DNA of 64,000 nucleotides from assembly GCA_964016885.1 (NCBI GenBank), contig OZ024743.1, positions 16,428,972-16,492,971 on the forward strand, in the 5' to 3' direction. The position numbers and the translations under genes are program-made. Positions 1 through 11,059 of the stretch are shown here, one piece after another; within the stretch, counting starts at the first letter, position 1; every line of letters starts with the position of its first letter. Under the pieces are notes generated by a model. That model worked only from the letters and a program-made list of their open reading frames with translations, was not told the origin of the DNA and made no database searches. The DNA comes from Eledone cirrhosa. Its lineage: Eukaryota; Mollusca; Cephalopoda; Octopoda; Eledonidae.

Positions 1-10
1 CCCCACCTAC

Positions 11-398
11 ATGGGGAAGAAAACTAAAAAAATAACAATCTCCGGTATACACCCAAATACAAATATGTGGTGGATACTAGGAGGGATACTGGACCACAAA
101 GATGAACTCCTTGATATAGGCAAAGCCACCAGGGGCCACTTTGGCGGTATATGCATACAGGTTCTGGTTCGAATGAAACGAGAACGTATCGCAAAGATAT
201 CCCCAAAGAGTGTCTCTGGAAGGCTCCCAATTTATGAACATTGCAATTGAGGGTAGGTGGCCCGCTTGCTACCTCTGTGGAAGGCAGAGGTCACGTAAGG
301 GCTGCCTGTCCTCAACAAACTAAAAAAACCTTTACTGCCAACACCTCCAAAACCAACAACACCACCACCACCACAACAACAAACACACAAAGTCAATA
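11..398 (+). pseudogene. LINE ORF1 (gag-like) C-terminal fragment with broken CCHC zinc knuckle
   Basis: The frame opening at 11 runs 79 codons to a stop at 248-250. Another frame starting at the ATG at 234 continues with CYLCGR (about 264-281), and a further one-base shift gives RGHVRAACP. Read across that shift, the residues form C-x2-C-x4-H-x4-C, a nucleic-acid-binding zinc knuckle typical of ORF1 proteins of APE-type LINEs. A Thr/Asn/Pro-rich tail follows to about 398. The copy is inactive because of at least two frameshifts, and its 5' end lies outside the window. The endonuclease just downstream at 708 supports a LINE origin. The clade is uncertain; L1/Tx1-like is a guess. Confidence 0.6.
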
Positions 399-707
399 AA
401 AAACTGAACACGGACCCACCCAAACCCTCCACACCCAAAACACCTCCATTTTCCTGAGGACGTGCCCCCCATCCCCACCCTGTGTAACACCAATGAACCG
501 CGTCCTCCTGAAACATTTCCCCACCCCCACCCCAGACACCAACACCACACCAAACACCCCAAACCCACCACAGTCTGATGACACCACACCACCACAAACC
601 ACCACCCCGCCCAACAACCTCTCCTTTACCTATGGAAGATGTGCAGCCCGGTCCCCGGGACGTAAGGAGGTAGGTGCATTTTCTTTTTCTTCCTCTTCGC
701 CGCCAAC
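399..707 (+). other. C/A-rich inter-ORF linker of the LINE remnant
   Basis: Low-complexity DNA rich in CCACC and ACCAC runs between the zinc-knuckle fragment and the endonuclease. It encodes only Pro/Thr-rich or Trp/Gly-rich shadow frames and appears to be the ORF1 tail and spacer of the same element. Confidence 0.4.
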
Positions 708-1538
708 ATGGCTGTATTGAGAGTAGGATGTTTGAATGCGCGTGGCCTTAGCTCAACTTGGAAACAGGCAAAACTTCTAAATGACCTCAGTTCGCGCAGT
801 ATAAATGCCGTAGCAATTTGCGAGTCCAGGGTCAGCAGCGAACGCCAGCTAGCCCCCACCTTTAACGACTTTGAGATATATGCATCTCTCTGTCAGCCAG
901 GAGGTGGGGGTGGGGTTGTCGTTCTGCTTCAAAAATACCTGGGCCTCGCAACGCAGACGGTGCACTTGGACCCAGACGACTGGTGGTAATAGACGTTGGC
1001 AGTGTTGAAGGTGGAGCCTTTAGGCTGGTCGCCATCTATGCTCCTTTTGGGGCAGCGAGGCCGGACCGTTTCCAACGTCTGGAGACTTTTCTATGGACGT
1101 CCCGCTCCCTGCTTTTAGTGGGGGACTGGAATGGTATCCTAAATGCAGGTTGGGACTATGTAGGGGCATGTACCGATAGAGGGGGTGTAACAGGCTCAAA
1201 CGGTTAATCGGCCGATTTGACCTGACCGATAAATATCGACTAGATTTTCAGACTGCGCAACCTGGACTTGGACTAACCCCAGCGGATCATCTAGGTCGTA
1301 CCTAGATAGGGTCCTAGTAAAGAAATAAGGATAGGGACCTACTAATTGTCCAGAGATGAGCATGGTTGGCTATTCAGATCACAAATTAGTGATCTGCTTA
1401 GTCAACCTTGATAGAACGCATAGACAAGGATCCGGTTATTGGAAGCTGAACTTGTCCTTACCGGCAAGTAAAGCTTACAGGGATCGGATTAGCGCTTTAG
1501 TTAAGGAACAGTTGTATTTTACTCGTTCTTTTGTGTAA
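708..1538 (+). pseudogene. LINE APE-type endonuclease domain, frameshifted; RT missing
   Basis: Three frames together encode an exonuclease-endonuclease-phosphatase fold domain that nicks target DNA. 708-989 starts MAVLRVGCLNARGL and contains ICESR (the position of the catalytic Glu) and a Gly-rich loop. 983-1207 contains LVAIYAPFG and LLLVGDWNGIL (the GDxN active-site motif). About 1264-1330 encodes TWTWTNPSGSSRSYLDRV, and 1356-1538 contains GYSDHKLV (the SDH motif) followed by GYWKLNLSL. All expected blocks are present in order. One-base shifts at about 983 and 1205-1265 and in-frame stops kill it. No RT follows; the frame stops at 1538 and runs straight into a 3'-UTR-like tail. Confidence 0.85.
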
Positions 1539-1600
1539 CCCCCCCCCACCCTTGTATTTGTCCCCTTCTTTTGTGCCCTCGTGGCAATAAATATAAATTT
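1539..1600 (+). other. Possible 3' end of the LINE remnant
   Basis: A C-run followed by a T-rich stretch and an AATAAA hexamer at 1586-1591. It fits a LINE 3' UTR joined directly to the endonuclease after an internal deletion of the RT. Confidence 0.35.
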
Positions 1601-2836
1601 ATCAATATATCTCTCCACCATTTGTAGTTCATTATCATTGGGGATATTTTGCATGTGGCTCCTTCACAAGGCTGATGCTGTGCCTTATAGAAGCTTCTAT
1701 GCAAATATGAAATAACTGAATTTGTGACGTTGACATGATGTTTTCTTGTAAAGCCTGTCACGATATTCGGTATTGATTGCAGTAGTATAGCTTAAAAAAT
1801 AACATCGTTGTTACTTACTTTATTTTTTACAATGTTCCCTTCTACGAAATAATAGAATGGGTTTATACTTTCAAAAATATACCTTACAAAATATTTCTCC
1901 ACCTACAAAGCTATAATTCTCTAATTCCTAGCGCACCTTCTTAGTATTAATTACTCTATGAGATCCGCTAAAATCTTGCTTCTCCACAACACCAAATTCC
2001 TAACCAGTTAGTTAAGTTTATGGGTCTGATTTTCACTTTATGCTCCATACATTTTATATTTCAATCTCAAGATACTTGCATTTTGGCAGTTTCATTCATA
2101 CCGGGAAAAATTCAATTGCAATGATAACCAATATTTCAGTGAATCTTTATAAAACCTTTTAATAATATTTCTGAACGGTTCACCTTGAATTGTTTTCAGT
2201 TTAAACAGTAATATCCTAGACGTTTAAGGCCACGATGTTGTCATGTAGCGTGTTTTGTACTTGTTTAGGTTATTTTTTTTTATGTTTTCATTATAAATAT
2301 TATACATTCATCTCTAGTTTCATGTAAGTTTTAGTGTATCACATTGTGTTACTCCCTGTACCTGAGATGTGAACAGCATAGTCTTCTTTTTGTGAAAGCT
2401 GGAGGACTTTAAATTCCCCTGTTAGTCTACTGGATATATCATGCTTTGTTATGCAGTTTACCTTGTGGATTCCTTTATTACTTTAGTGTAGTCTGTACTG
2501 CATGGTGTGTTATGAAAGATTTGTTATTTTCCTGGGCATTAAACATATAAAATGTATGTTGTGTTGGGATGGTTGTTTTATTTTATTACATACGTTTTGT
2601 ATAAAGTGTTCATGTTTTCCCCGTCCTTGATTAATACATCTGAACAAAGTTCATGGTTATTTTATTAGATTGTACGGGTATATCCCAGACGATTCTCGCC
2701 ACTTCGGAGATTTGCATATTGCCCATTTGATATAGTCGCCAGCTTGATCATAAATGTGTATATATTCCGATTTAGAAAGATCATGGAAGTTTGGTAGAAT
2801 ATGGCCAAATGTCTAATTAAGCATTTGGAATTATAA
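1601..2836. other. AT-rich stretch without recognised features
   Basis: No coding similarity, repeat structure or RNA gene could be recognised. Short frames here have no family signature. Confidence 0.5.
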
Positions 2837-2928
2837 TCCACTCCTGACGGGTCGATATTATAAAGTACTAGTAATGTACTTGGTAATTGCTGGCCTTGTG
2901 CCAATAGTAGAAACAATTATTTTATTTG
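2837..2928 (+). repeat. tRNA-derived SINE, 3' body only (degenerate)
   Basis: Contains degenerate versions of the SINE body seen repeatedly in this window: GGGTCGAT, AAAGTACTAGTAATG and GCCTTGTGCCAA, ending in a T-rich tail. The tRNA head is missing. It abuts the next SINE copy head to tail. Confidence 0.6.
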
Positions 2929-2931
2929 TGG

Positions 2932-3113
2932 GCAGTATCGGTAAAGGTCGGACGATGTGCTTTGCAGCACAGAGTTACGCCCCTTTATGAACTAAATCCA
3001 AATCCTGATGTTCACTTTGCTTTTCATCCTTACGGTGTCGATAAAATAAAGCACCAATAATGCACTGGGATAATTGCTTGCCTTGTGCCAAAAGTAGAAT
3101 CAATATTTTATTT
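2932..3113 (+). repeat. tRNA-derived SINE, diverged near full-length copy
   Basis: Starts with GGCAGTATCGG (A-box region), followed by a degenerate B-box region, then the body CTTTTCATCCTTACGG, GATAAAATAAAG and GCCTTGTGCCAAAAG. It resembles cephalopod tRNA-derived SINEs from memory. Second of three adjacent copies. Confidence 0.75.
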
Positions 3114-3320
3114 GTGGGCGGTGGATTGGCAGTATCGGAAGAGTGTCGGACGTCATGATTTGCAGCACAGAGTTACGGCCATTTACATTCTGAGTTCAAA
3201 TTCCGCCGCGTTTAACTTTGTCTTTCATCCTTACGGGGCGGATAAAATAAATTACCAGTAATGAACTGATAATTTTGATGGCCTTGTGCCAAAAGTAGAA
3301 ACATTTATTTTATTTTTGGT
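3114..3320 (+). repeat. tRNA-derived SINE, near full-length copy
   Basis: GCGGTGGATTGGCAGTATCG head, GAGTTCAAATTCCGC B-box region, CTTTCATCCTTACGGGG body and GCCTTGTGCCAAAAGTAG 3' end, with a T-rich tail. Third of the tandem trio. Confidence 0.8.
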
Positions 3321-4278
3321 CAGATATTTGGTGTGTGCAACAAGAACCATTCATTTCTCATTTGCTTTCACCTGGAGCTTCTGCGTCAAGTCTACGAGTT
3401 GACTTTGATTTAGGTTTACCTTTTCACCGATGGTTATTGGCTGTGTAGTGAATTTTCTTTCTACCTCTTTATTATGCTTTATAATTCTGTCCTCATGTTT
3501 TTCGTCGTTTTATAGATTGTGGATTTTGTTATCAAAGATTATTGTTTCGAACGATTCGTTTTCTACCTTTTAATTTCGATGTACAAGAAGATATTGTTTC
3601 ATTATTTCTTAAATAAACCATTCTTCCACTATTTGAGTGCGTTTTCTTGTAAAACAGTTGTTATTTTAAATCTATTGGTATCAGATCACGTGCTTCGTGT
3701 ATGTTGTGTTTGACTATTCTTGAGTCATATATTCGGTAGAATTTGGTTTCTGGTTTTACTATCCATCTTTTAAACTCACCGAACTTGTAGTTTATTACAT
3801 TGGAGATGTTTATAATATATATAGTTCTATCATTTACTTCTAACAGTGACTACATATTCTAATACTTCTTTATTTTTCTCTTTCATTTGCTTATGTTTAT
3901 TTTAGCTGTTTCGTTTATTCTATGGGTCATTGTTATCCCCTATTTTAATTTCTGCGTCTATATCAAATGCATTAATTTAAGAGCTGCTTAATTTGACTCT
4001 TTTTAGAATGTCTTTGGCACATGTGTCTAATCCCATATTCTCATTTATCTCGTTAATGAAGTTATGGCAATTTTTAGAATTTTTTAAGTTCGGTATTGCA
4101 CTCTGTAAATATATTCATGTCATCCATACACATGAACTGGTTTCTATTTTATCGATCTGCATCCCATGTTGGTTTCATTCATCATATTTGTTAGTCGTTT
4201 CAGAGCAAGGCAAAATGCTGAATTTTAGGGATGATAACGAACCCCCATTCCATTTTTCATATTCTATACTTTTACCCT
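3321..4278. other. AT-rich stretch without recognised features
   Basis: No recognised gene, repeat or RNA. Long T-rich frames here lack any domain signature. Confidence 0.45.
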
Positions 4279-4494
<216 letters not shown>

Positions 4495-6300
4495 CCTATT
4501 TTGCCATTTATTAAAATGTACTATTTCTATGTTACAAATTTGAGGAAAGAATAGATTAGATCAAGAAAATCTTAAATAAGCTATGAAAATTCTCTACGAA
4601 ATTGAAGAATATAATCTTAGGATATAAAGAGCAGTGACGAAGCAGTAAAAAATGTGGCATATAACAGAATAAGATTCGTATTGGAAAAACAATGATAGAA
4701 GAGGAAAGCACCTAGTGGATAGATAAATTGATGCAAGGTCTGTTTATATATATATGTAAAAGAAAATGGTATAGGTAAAAAGCATGGGTGCTAAAATCGA
4801 TTTTTAAGAACTAATTATGGGCAATGTGACATTGATAAAACTGTAAAATATAATAAATGATAACAACTTTCCGCCATATTGTAAGTGAATGCAGCAAACA
4901 TGCACCAAATGATAAAGTTGCCAGAAGGTTAAGCGAGAAACCTAAACTGAACAGAAAATAAATGTGGTTTGTACATCAACCTTTTTATCACGAAACGCAT
5001 TAGAGAAGAATTGACATTTTTATTGTTGTAATAGTAAAGAATGTGTTAGCTAATGCCTTCCTCGGGGTATAACTAAATATCACAAAGTAGGTAAAAGAAA
5101 AGGGGAATATTTGAGCCGTACCAAAATCTGAAAAAGAAAATTTACAAACTATGGAGCATGAAAAATGCTGAATCCATATTATGCATAGTGTGTGTCGAGA
5201 AAACTTTAAGGAATATAACGAAAACATGGCTTGACAATTGGATTGAGATCCACACAAAGAACGTCTTCAATGTACAGGGTCAGCATAAAGTGATTGAAAA
5301 TGCCATATTGAAAACCTGATTGAAAATACCATATATTGGATACTATATTTTTCAATGATTTAATTATTAAAATCCAATTTTAATGTTTATCTGAACATGG
5401 TATACACGTTTTCTTCTTCAAGAAGTAGTTGTAATTTTGAATATCAAAATGACACCTGAGAAATAAAACGATCATTGTGGAAAGATTTTATGCTCACGCA
5501 GTATATCGGTATTTGAAATAACACTGATTCTGGGAATGGATCTTGAAATATAACCAACCAAAGAAGTACAAAGTTGATATGACGTATAATAAAGAACACA
5601 TTGAAATTGAATATACTATTTATTATGCCGAGTGTGCGAGTCATAACAGCTTCTTACTTAATGTTTTCTTTTGTTGCTTATGTTTCAAGAACGTGTCCCA
5701 GAAACAATGTTAAATCCAATATTGATATATACCGAATAGCATGTTTGTGAATCTCAATTAAATTATATTCAAGCCATGTTCTTGATATATAATGAAAAGG
5801 ATAACATTAAATATCAAACACAAGCACACCAATATTAATAGCATCAGCACCAACACAACCACTGCTTGAAAGTGAAATATACATGTTATGAGAGATGAAA
5901 GTTAAAACTGTGACAATAATAAACTTAATATTATGTTTGATAAATAATTACCCATCAGATCAGTTCACATCCTACGCAAGACATTATCGCTTCAATAGAA
6001 CAGCTCCTCTAACATAAATATATTCATATAAAACAGACACCCTATACTAAAATCACCTCTAAAGTGCAGACAAAATGTAATCTAAATTATTAATACCCAA
6101 TAATATCGCACTTCTTTCGTTACACACAGCAGCCACAAGAAATCAAACTTTAATGTAATACAGAAATCAACAAGACAAACCCCATAAGAAACGAATATTG
6201 ATGCAGTATACAGAAAAAAACATATTTAGTACTTTTCCACCTGTATTTATATGAAGCTTCGGATATAGTGCATGACACTTAAAATATCTTGTTATAAAAT
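4495..6300. other. AT-rich stretch without recognised features
   Basis: No domain, repeat family or RNA signature seen. Short frames on both strands look random. Confidence 0.45.
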
Positions 6301-6309
6301 CTCTCTTAT

Positions 6310-6453
6310 ACGCAACACACAAACACACATGCACACATACACACACCACCACCACACACACATCCCCACACATACATATATATAACAACATCTGTTTTCG
6401 TTATTTACAAGGCGGATACATACTTATATATATATATATATATATATATATAG
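6310..6453. repeat. (CA)n and (TA)n microsatellites
   Basis: A CA-rich run at 6315-6372 and a pure TA run at 6427-6452. Confidence 0.9.
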
Positions 6454-6485
6454 GAACGAGTAGGACCCGACGGCTGAGCTCAAGA

Positions 6486-6555
6486 GTACTTTGTTGCGTT
6501 ATGGTCCATTGATTCCTTACCACATTTCCTTCGTTATATATATATATGTATATGT

Positions 6556-6612
<57 letters not shown>

Positions 6613-6628
6613 TATGTATATGTATATA

Positions 6629-6681
<53 letters not shown>

Positions 6682-6735
6682 AACGAAGAAAGTGTGGTAA
6701 GGAACCAGGTGACCATAACGCACCAGAGTACTCAA
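6486..6735. repeat. Inverted repeat flanking a (TA)n array
   Basis: The arms 6486-6540 and 6677-6735 are imperfect reverse complements, sharing GCGTTATGGTC, TTCCTTACCACA and TTCGTTATATA. They enclose about 140 bp of TA/TGTA repeat. As single-stranded DNA or RNA this would form a long hairpin. Confidence 0.85.
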
Positions 6736-6765
6736 TAGTTTGGGTAGTAGAGTGGGTAATAGGAA

Positions 6766-6922
6766 AACTTTCAAGACCCCGACGGCAGAGCTCAAGCCGT
6801 TTCGACCACTATTCCTGGGCTAAAGTAGATTTTTTGCGTGGTAGTAAATAGCCGAACTTTTCAAGGGGTAATTCTTTTTATGGGCGTGTGATAATGATGA
6901 ATTTCTTAAGATTGTAGTTGTC
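6766..6922 (+). repeat. Left arm of a foldback element
   Basis: Shares, in inverted orientation with 7251-7421, a series of blocks: CAAGACCCCGACGGC, AGCCGTTTCGAC, GCGTGGTAGTAAA, TAGCCGAAC, GGGCGTG and GATTGTA. The pair looks like the terminal arms of a roughly 650-bp non-autonomous element. Confidence 0.7.
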
Positions 6923-7250
6923 AAAAGTATTGGTCAAAATGTCTTGTAAACACAATTAAATATTTCACGGCAGTGGGTGGGGAGTGGTGGTGGCTGAACG
7001 TGGCTGTAGAACAATGAGGGAGTGGGTTAAGCCGGTCAAGCATTGAAAGTGAATTCTATACAGCAAATTCTAAGGAGTGTGTATGAATTAGGCTAGCTAG
7101 AATGCAGGCGAAAAAGAAATTCTCGATGAATCTGAGAGTGGGAAGTTATACAATTAAAAAATAAAAGGTTAATAAATAAAAAAATAAAAAATAAGAAATG
7201 AAAAATAATATTTAAAAAAATGAATGATAAAAAATAATAAAAACTAGAGT
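6923..7250. other. Interior of the foldback element
   Basis: A G-rich part (6970-7030) followed by an A-rich part (7150-7240). No coding signature. Confidence 0.4.
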
Positions 7251-7416
7251 TTTGACAAGTACAATCTTCAGAAATCCATCATTATCGCACGCCCATATAA
7301 GGAATTACGCCTTGAAAGGTTCGGCTACTTACTTTACTACCACGCTAAAAATCCAATTTAGTCCAGAAGAGCCGTCGAAACGGCTTGTATTCTGCCGTTG
7401 GGGTCTTGAACATTTT

Positions 7417-7421
<5 letters not shown>
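7251..7421 (-). repeat. Right arm of the foldback element
   Basis: Imperfect reverse complement of 6766-6922. It ends against a (TA)n array. It contains the small hairpin GCCG-TCGAAA-CGGC. Confidence 0.7.

Positions 7422-7488
<67 letters not shown>
7421..7488. repeat. (TA)n microsatellite
   Basis: Uninterrupted TA dinucleotides between the foldback arm and the 7489-9196 inverted pair. Confidence 0.95.
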
Positions 7489-7495
<7 letters not shown>

Positions 7496-7612
7496 CAGGA
7501 GGCTGGACTGGTGTAAATCCTTCAAACGTTTATTATACTATGATCATTTCAATGACCGGGTTCCTATATGAATCCGCTGATATCATCAGGTATTTGAAAT
7601 ATAACAGAGGAA
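7489..7612 (-). repeat. Left arm of a 1.7-kb inverted-repeat element
   Basis: About 124 bp that reappears as its reverse complement at 9068-9196. Shared blocks include AGGAGGCTGGACTGGTGTAA, TATTATACTATGAT, TCAATGACCGGGTTC and ATCATCAGGTATTTGAAATA. Embedded on the minus strand is a hammerhead-like core. This may be a PLE-type terminal repeat in inverted arrangement. Confidence 0.8.
7535..7593 (-). ncRNA. Hammerhead-like ribozyme motif
   Basis: Minus strand: stem I ATAC/GTAT, core CTGATGA (7583-7589), an imperfect stem II, GAAA, then the palindromic loop TGATCA closed by A15.1-U16.1 and a possible AUA cleavage triplet. Stem II has C-C and G-G mismatches, so activity is doubtful. Order and spacing fit a type I hammerhead. 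Confidence 0.4.
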
Positions 7613-9067
7613 TATGTAAAACCCATGGGTCCGAAAAATCAGAGACTAAAACATGTATTGTATTGACTGAATTCTCTAATCTATACCTCAGGGCATTTTT
7701 TGTGACTCACACTGAATTCGGAGACCCGAACTTTACACTAGGTACCACCTGTTACTATTCCATCTCTTCCATCCTCTATATCTATATGTACAACCTGTAT
7801 TATCTTACTACAACTTCAACTATATTGTATTTCCCATTTGCTCTAATTCCTCCGATATGTTCTTATATATTTCCGTCTTACTACATCACTACCTTAGCTA
7901 TGAAGACGTTTTATTTTTATCAATGTATTCTTTATTTTTGTATTTTATCTTCGTATCCTACTTTTATTTATTTGTAACTTTCCTTACTCAGGTCATTATG
8001 CACCTTTCATAGCTCCCTGCCCACCAAAGAACCACACTACTTATAACCCGGACTAACTGGGACTTAAAATAATTATAGTCTATTTGCACTCTTTATTGAG
8101 TTTTGCTCCCGTCGACTGATGTGGTGGCGTTTCGCGGCTGCGCGATGGGTGCTCGGAAAGTTCTGCCTTCATTGAGTGCTTGGAAAAATAAATTTCACCT
8201 CTTTCGGTAAACGAAATTACACAAACCGGCTTGCTTTGCACCTGGCCCACCGCGCCGCCTGTTTTGACCGCCATATTATACTTAAACCTATAAACTCTAG
8301 GCTTAGGCATAACTGTTAGCTGCATCATGCCTCTACTGGCACGTAAATAAACCCCTCATGTGTGAATTAATAGTATTCGTTTGGTATTGACGATGGCCTG
8401 TCGAAATTGTAGACTTCCCGCTAGCACACCCGGGGCCTAGTGTAGCTACGTTCCTAGAGTACTCGGACAATTAATTTCCATATCTTCCACTGGACGATAC
8501 CACTCGAAACTGGCTGACACGTGGTTAGGAGGTGCTGGCTGGGATTCACATTCGAAGGCTTTAATCTTTATCTCAACCTGATATCTTATCGAGATTAACT
8601 TTTTCATCTAAGACTCTCTGTAAGTTCATTTAATAATTGTTTTATTTATTTTCCAATTTTCAATTTATTATTTTTTAATTTAATTTCATTCTTTAACTCG
8701 TAACATAAGTTTAACGTTCCAAATTTCTGTTCACACATTAGACCATACAGACACCAATCATATATGACTTTGGTAAAATATAGATTCTTTAGAATAACGT
8801 TTTTAGTGTGAACCTTACGCTGACTTCTTTCTTTCTTTTTATATTGTTTTTTCTTCTCTCTTTCTTTCTTTCTTTCTTTCTTTCTTCCCCTTTTTTATTT
8901 TTTATTCTTTGACGGAGAGTGGTAGTACATTATAAGCCTTCGCCGCCTCACCCGATGGTCATTAGCAGATCGAGTTGCCATCACTTTGAGGGCGACTGGC
9001 CGACGTGAAGACAGCTAGTTGGTCAGTCGTCCTCTCTGTCTCTAATTTTTCGACCCATGTTTTTTAC
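7613..9067. other. Interior of the 7489-9196 element, no coding region recognised
   Basis: Contains a relatively GC-rich patch (8080-8600), a T-rich part with (TTTC)n at about 8861-8886, and no recognisable transposase or RT. Confidence 0.45.
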
Positions 9068-9196
9068 ATATATCTTCGTTATATTTCAAATACCTGATGA
9101 TATCACCGGATTCATATTGAACCCGGTCATTGAAATTATCATAGTATAATAAACCTTTGAAGGATTTACACCAGTCCAGCCTCCTGTTATTTTTAT
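9068..9196 (+). repeat. Right arm of the 1.7-kb inverted-repeat element
   Basis: Reverse complement of 7489-7612 with a few differences. It carries the better-preserved copy of the hammerhead-like core. Confidence 0.8.
9090..9147 (+). ncRNA. Hammerhead-like ribozyme motif
   Basis: Stem I ATAC/GTAT (9090-9093 with 9144-9147), core CTGATGA (9094-9100), stem II whose outer part is ACCGG/CCGGT, GAAA (9132-9135), a short loop, U16.1 and A17. The uppermost stem II pairs beside the core are weak (U-U, C-C). All invariant core positions are present. Confidence 0.45.
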
Positions 9197-9337
9197 TTAT
9201 AATTAACTCCGTATTCGCACCACCAACTACACAAACGAAGACGGGCTAACTGCAGTACGTTGAGTACTCTCCACAATCTTACACCAAGATAGACCATGCG
9301 GAATGACCAAATCTATCCAGTGGTGAACCAACAAACC

Positions 9338-9340
<3 letters not shown>

Positions 9341-9395
<55 letters not shown>
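9341..9395. repeat. (TA)n microsatellite
   Basis: Pure TA repeat. Confidence 0.95.
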
Positions 9396-9396
<1 letters not shown>

Positions 9397-9769
9397 GCTT
9401 ACACAGATACATAGACACACAAAAGCACACATGAACATAATCCATACGCACAAACGTAAGGAAATACAAAGGTAAACAAGTTGTCTATCAAGTAATTGTA
9501 TATGTATTTTAATACTGATTTCGTGATGTCATTAATTATTTTTTTAATAAGTGAATAGTTGAAACGAATTTCGTAGGGGTGATGATGTGATTAACAAAAT
9601 TCGATAAATTGATGCCTTTCCCGTAGGAATTCCTGGTCTACATGGAATCCACCAGGAATCGATAACACAGCAGAGCAGTTTGCAATACATCATGGCTTGA
9701 AATATGTAATAATTTCACGAGACAACACACGCACATATGAATTATATACATGTACATATGCATATATAT

Positions 9770-9825
9770 GTGTGTGTTTGTGCGTGTCTGTATATATATA
9801 TATATACACATATGCATCCATACAT

Positions 9826-9859
<34 letters not shown>

Positions 9860-9875
9860 TTATATATATATATAA
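9770..9875. repeat. (TG)n/(TA)n/(CA)n compound microsatellite
   Basis: TGTG, TATA and CACA runs immediately before the first 9.9-kb hammerhead repeat unit. Confidence 0.85.
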
Positions 9876-10154
9876 ATGGAAAAGAATGAAACGAAATTTC
9901 ATTTCTCACTCTCAGTACGGCGCTTACTTAATTGTAAGTATGTATGTATGTATACGTACATACATATATGTATACAAACGTACAGTAATATGTGTATATA
10001 TAAATACATGCACACATATATATATGCACGTCTCGGTTTACCGAACATTTATTATAATGCTCGGTTGTTTGTTTGTAAACAAACAAACAGCCCAGACTAC
10101 GCCGTACAGTGTCTAGGCAACAACGTCACCTTTTTGTTCAACACTGACACAGGA

Positions 10155-10197
10155 ACGATGTACTAGTTTCAAGCTTATTAGCTATCGTCAGCATCGT
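10155..10197 (-). ncRNA. Type I hammerhead ribozyme (466-family, older subfamily)
   Basis: Minus strand: stem I ACGATG/CATCGT (6 Watson-Crick pairs), core CTGACGA, stem II AGCT/AGCT, GAAA, palindromic stem III ACTAGT, A at the cleavage position. Complete core. Confidence 0.8.
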
Positions 10198-10670
10198 ATA
10201 CCTTCCTGCCAGATGGTTGAACGTCTGAAAGTATATACTTTCCTTATGCTTGAAACTAGTACATCGTTCCTGTGTCAGTGTTGAACAAAAAGGTGACGTG
10301 GTTGCCTAGACACTGTACGGCGTAGTACGGGCTGTTTGCTTGTTTACAAACAAACACACCGAGCATTATAATATATGTTCGGTAAATCGATACGTACATA
10401 TATATATGTGTGCATGTATGTATATATACACATACTACTGTACCTCTGTATACATATATGTATGTACGTATACATACATTCATACTTACATTTAAGTAAG
10501 TGCCGTACTGAGAGTGAGAAATGAAATTTCGTTTCATTCTTTTCCATTTACCGTTTTCGGTACGCCCAGCCGACTGAACTCACTCGATATGCAAATTAGG
10601 CTGCTCAGCCGTTAATATGCATAAGGAAAGTATATACTTTCAGACGTTCAACCATCTGGCAGGAAGGTAT

Positions 10671-10713
10671 ACGATGCTGACGATAGCTAATAAGCTTGAA
10701 ACTAGTACATCGT
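10671..10713 (+). ncRNA. Type I hammerhead ribozyme (466-family, older subfamily)
   Basis: Stem I ACGATG (10671-10676) with CATCGT (10708-10713), core CTGACGA (10677-10683), stem II AGCT/AGCT, GAAA at 10698, ACTAGT, predicted cleavage after 10707. Confidence 0.8.
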
Positions 10714-10925
10714 TCCTGTGTCAGTGTTGAACAAAAAGGTGAGGTGGTTGCCTGGACACTCTACGGCGTAGTCTCGGCTGTTTGTTTGTTTACAAACAAA
10801 CACACCGATCACTATAATAAATGTTCGGTAAACCGATACGTGCATATATATATGTGTGCATGTATGTATATATATACATACTACTGTATGTCTGTATACA
10901 TATATGTATGTACGTATACATACAT

Positions 10926-10969
10926 ACATACTTATATATATATGTATATATACATATATATATATATAG

Positions 10970-11048
<79 letters not shown>
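10926..11048. repeat. (TA)n microsatellite
   Basis: Long TA run with a few TG interruptions. It ends the 9.9-10.9-kb cluster. Confidence 0.95.
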
Positions 11049-11053
<5 letters not shown>

Positions 11054-11059
11054 TTACAC

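Larger units (their letters stand above)
9885..10945. repeat. Diverged hammerhead-repeat cluster in inverted arrangement
   Basis: 9885-10249 is one unit with its ribozyme on the minus strand. At 10250 the sequence flips and 10250-10945 holds about 1.6 units on the plus strand. All share ACGAAATTTCATTTCTCACT, the ATGCAAAT octamer, the palindrome GAAAGTATATACTTTC and CACCTTTTTGTTCAACACTG with the 466-bp array at 41.9-49.2 kb, but with many substitutions. They are therefore an older or separate subfamily. Confidence 0.9.

Noticed and set aside
7365..7400. Hammerhead in the foldback arm (CAGAAGA ... GAAAC)
   Set aside because: The GAAA lies in the loop of the hairpin GCCG-TCGAAA-CGGC, so there is no room for stem II.
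7252..7977. 241-codon frame on the plus strand
   Set aside because: It crosses a (TA)n array and an inverted-repeat arm and shows no domain; chance opening.
8080..8328. 82-codon minus-strand frame with an AATAAA-like hexamer downstream
   Set aside because: No recognisable family, no supporting repeat or splice context. It could be an exon or retrocopy, but nothing in the sequence supports that over chance.
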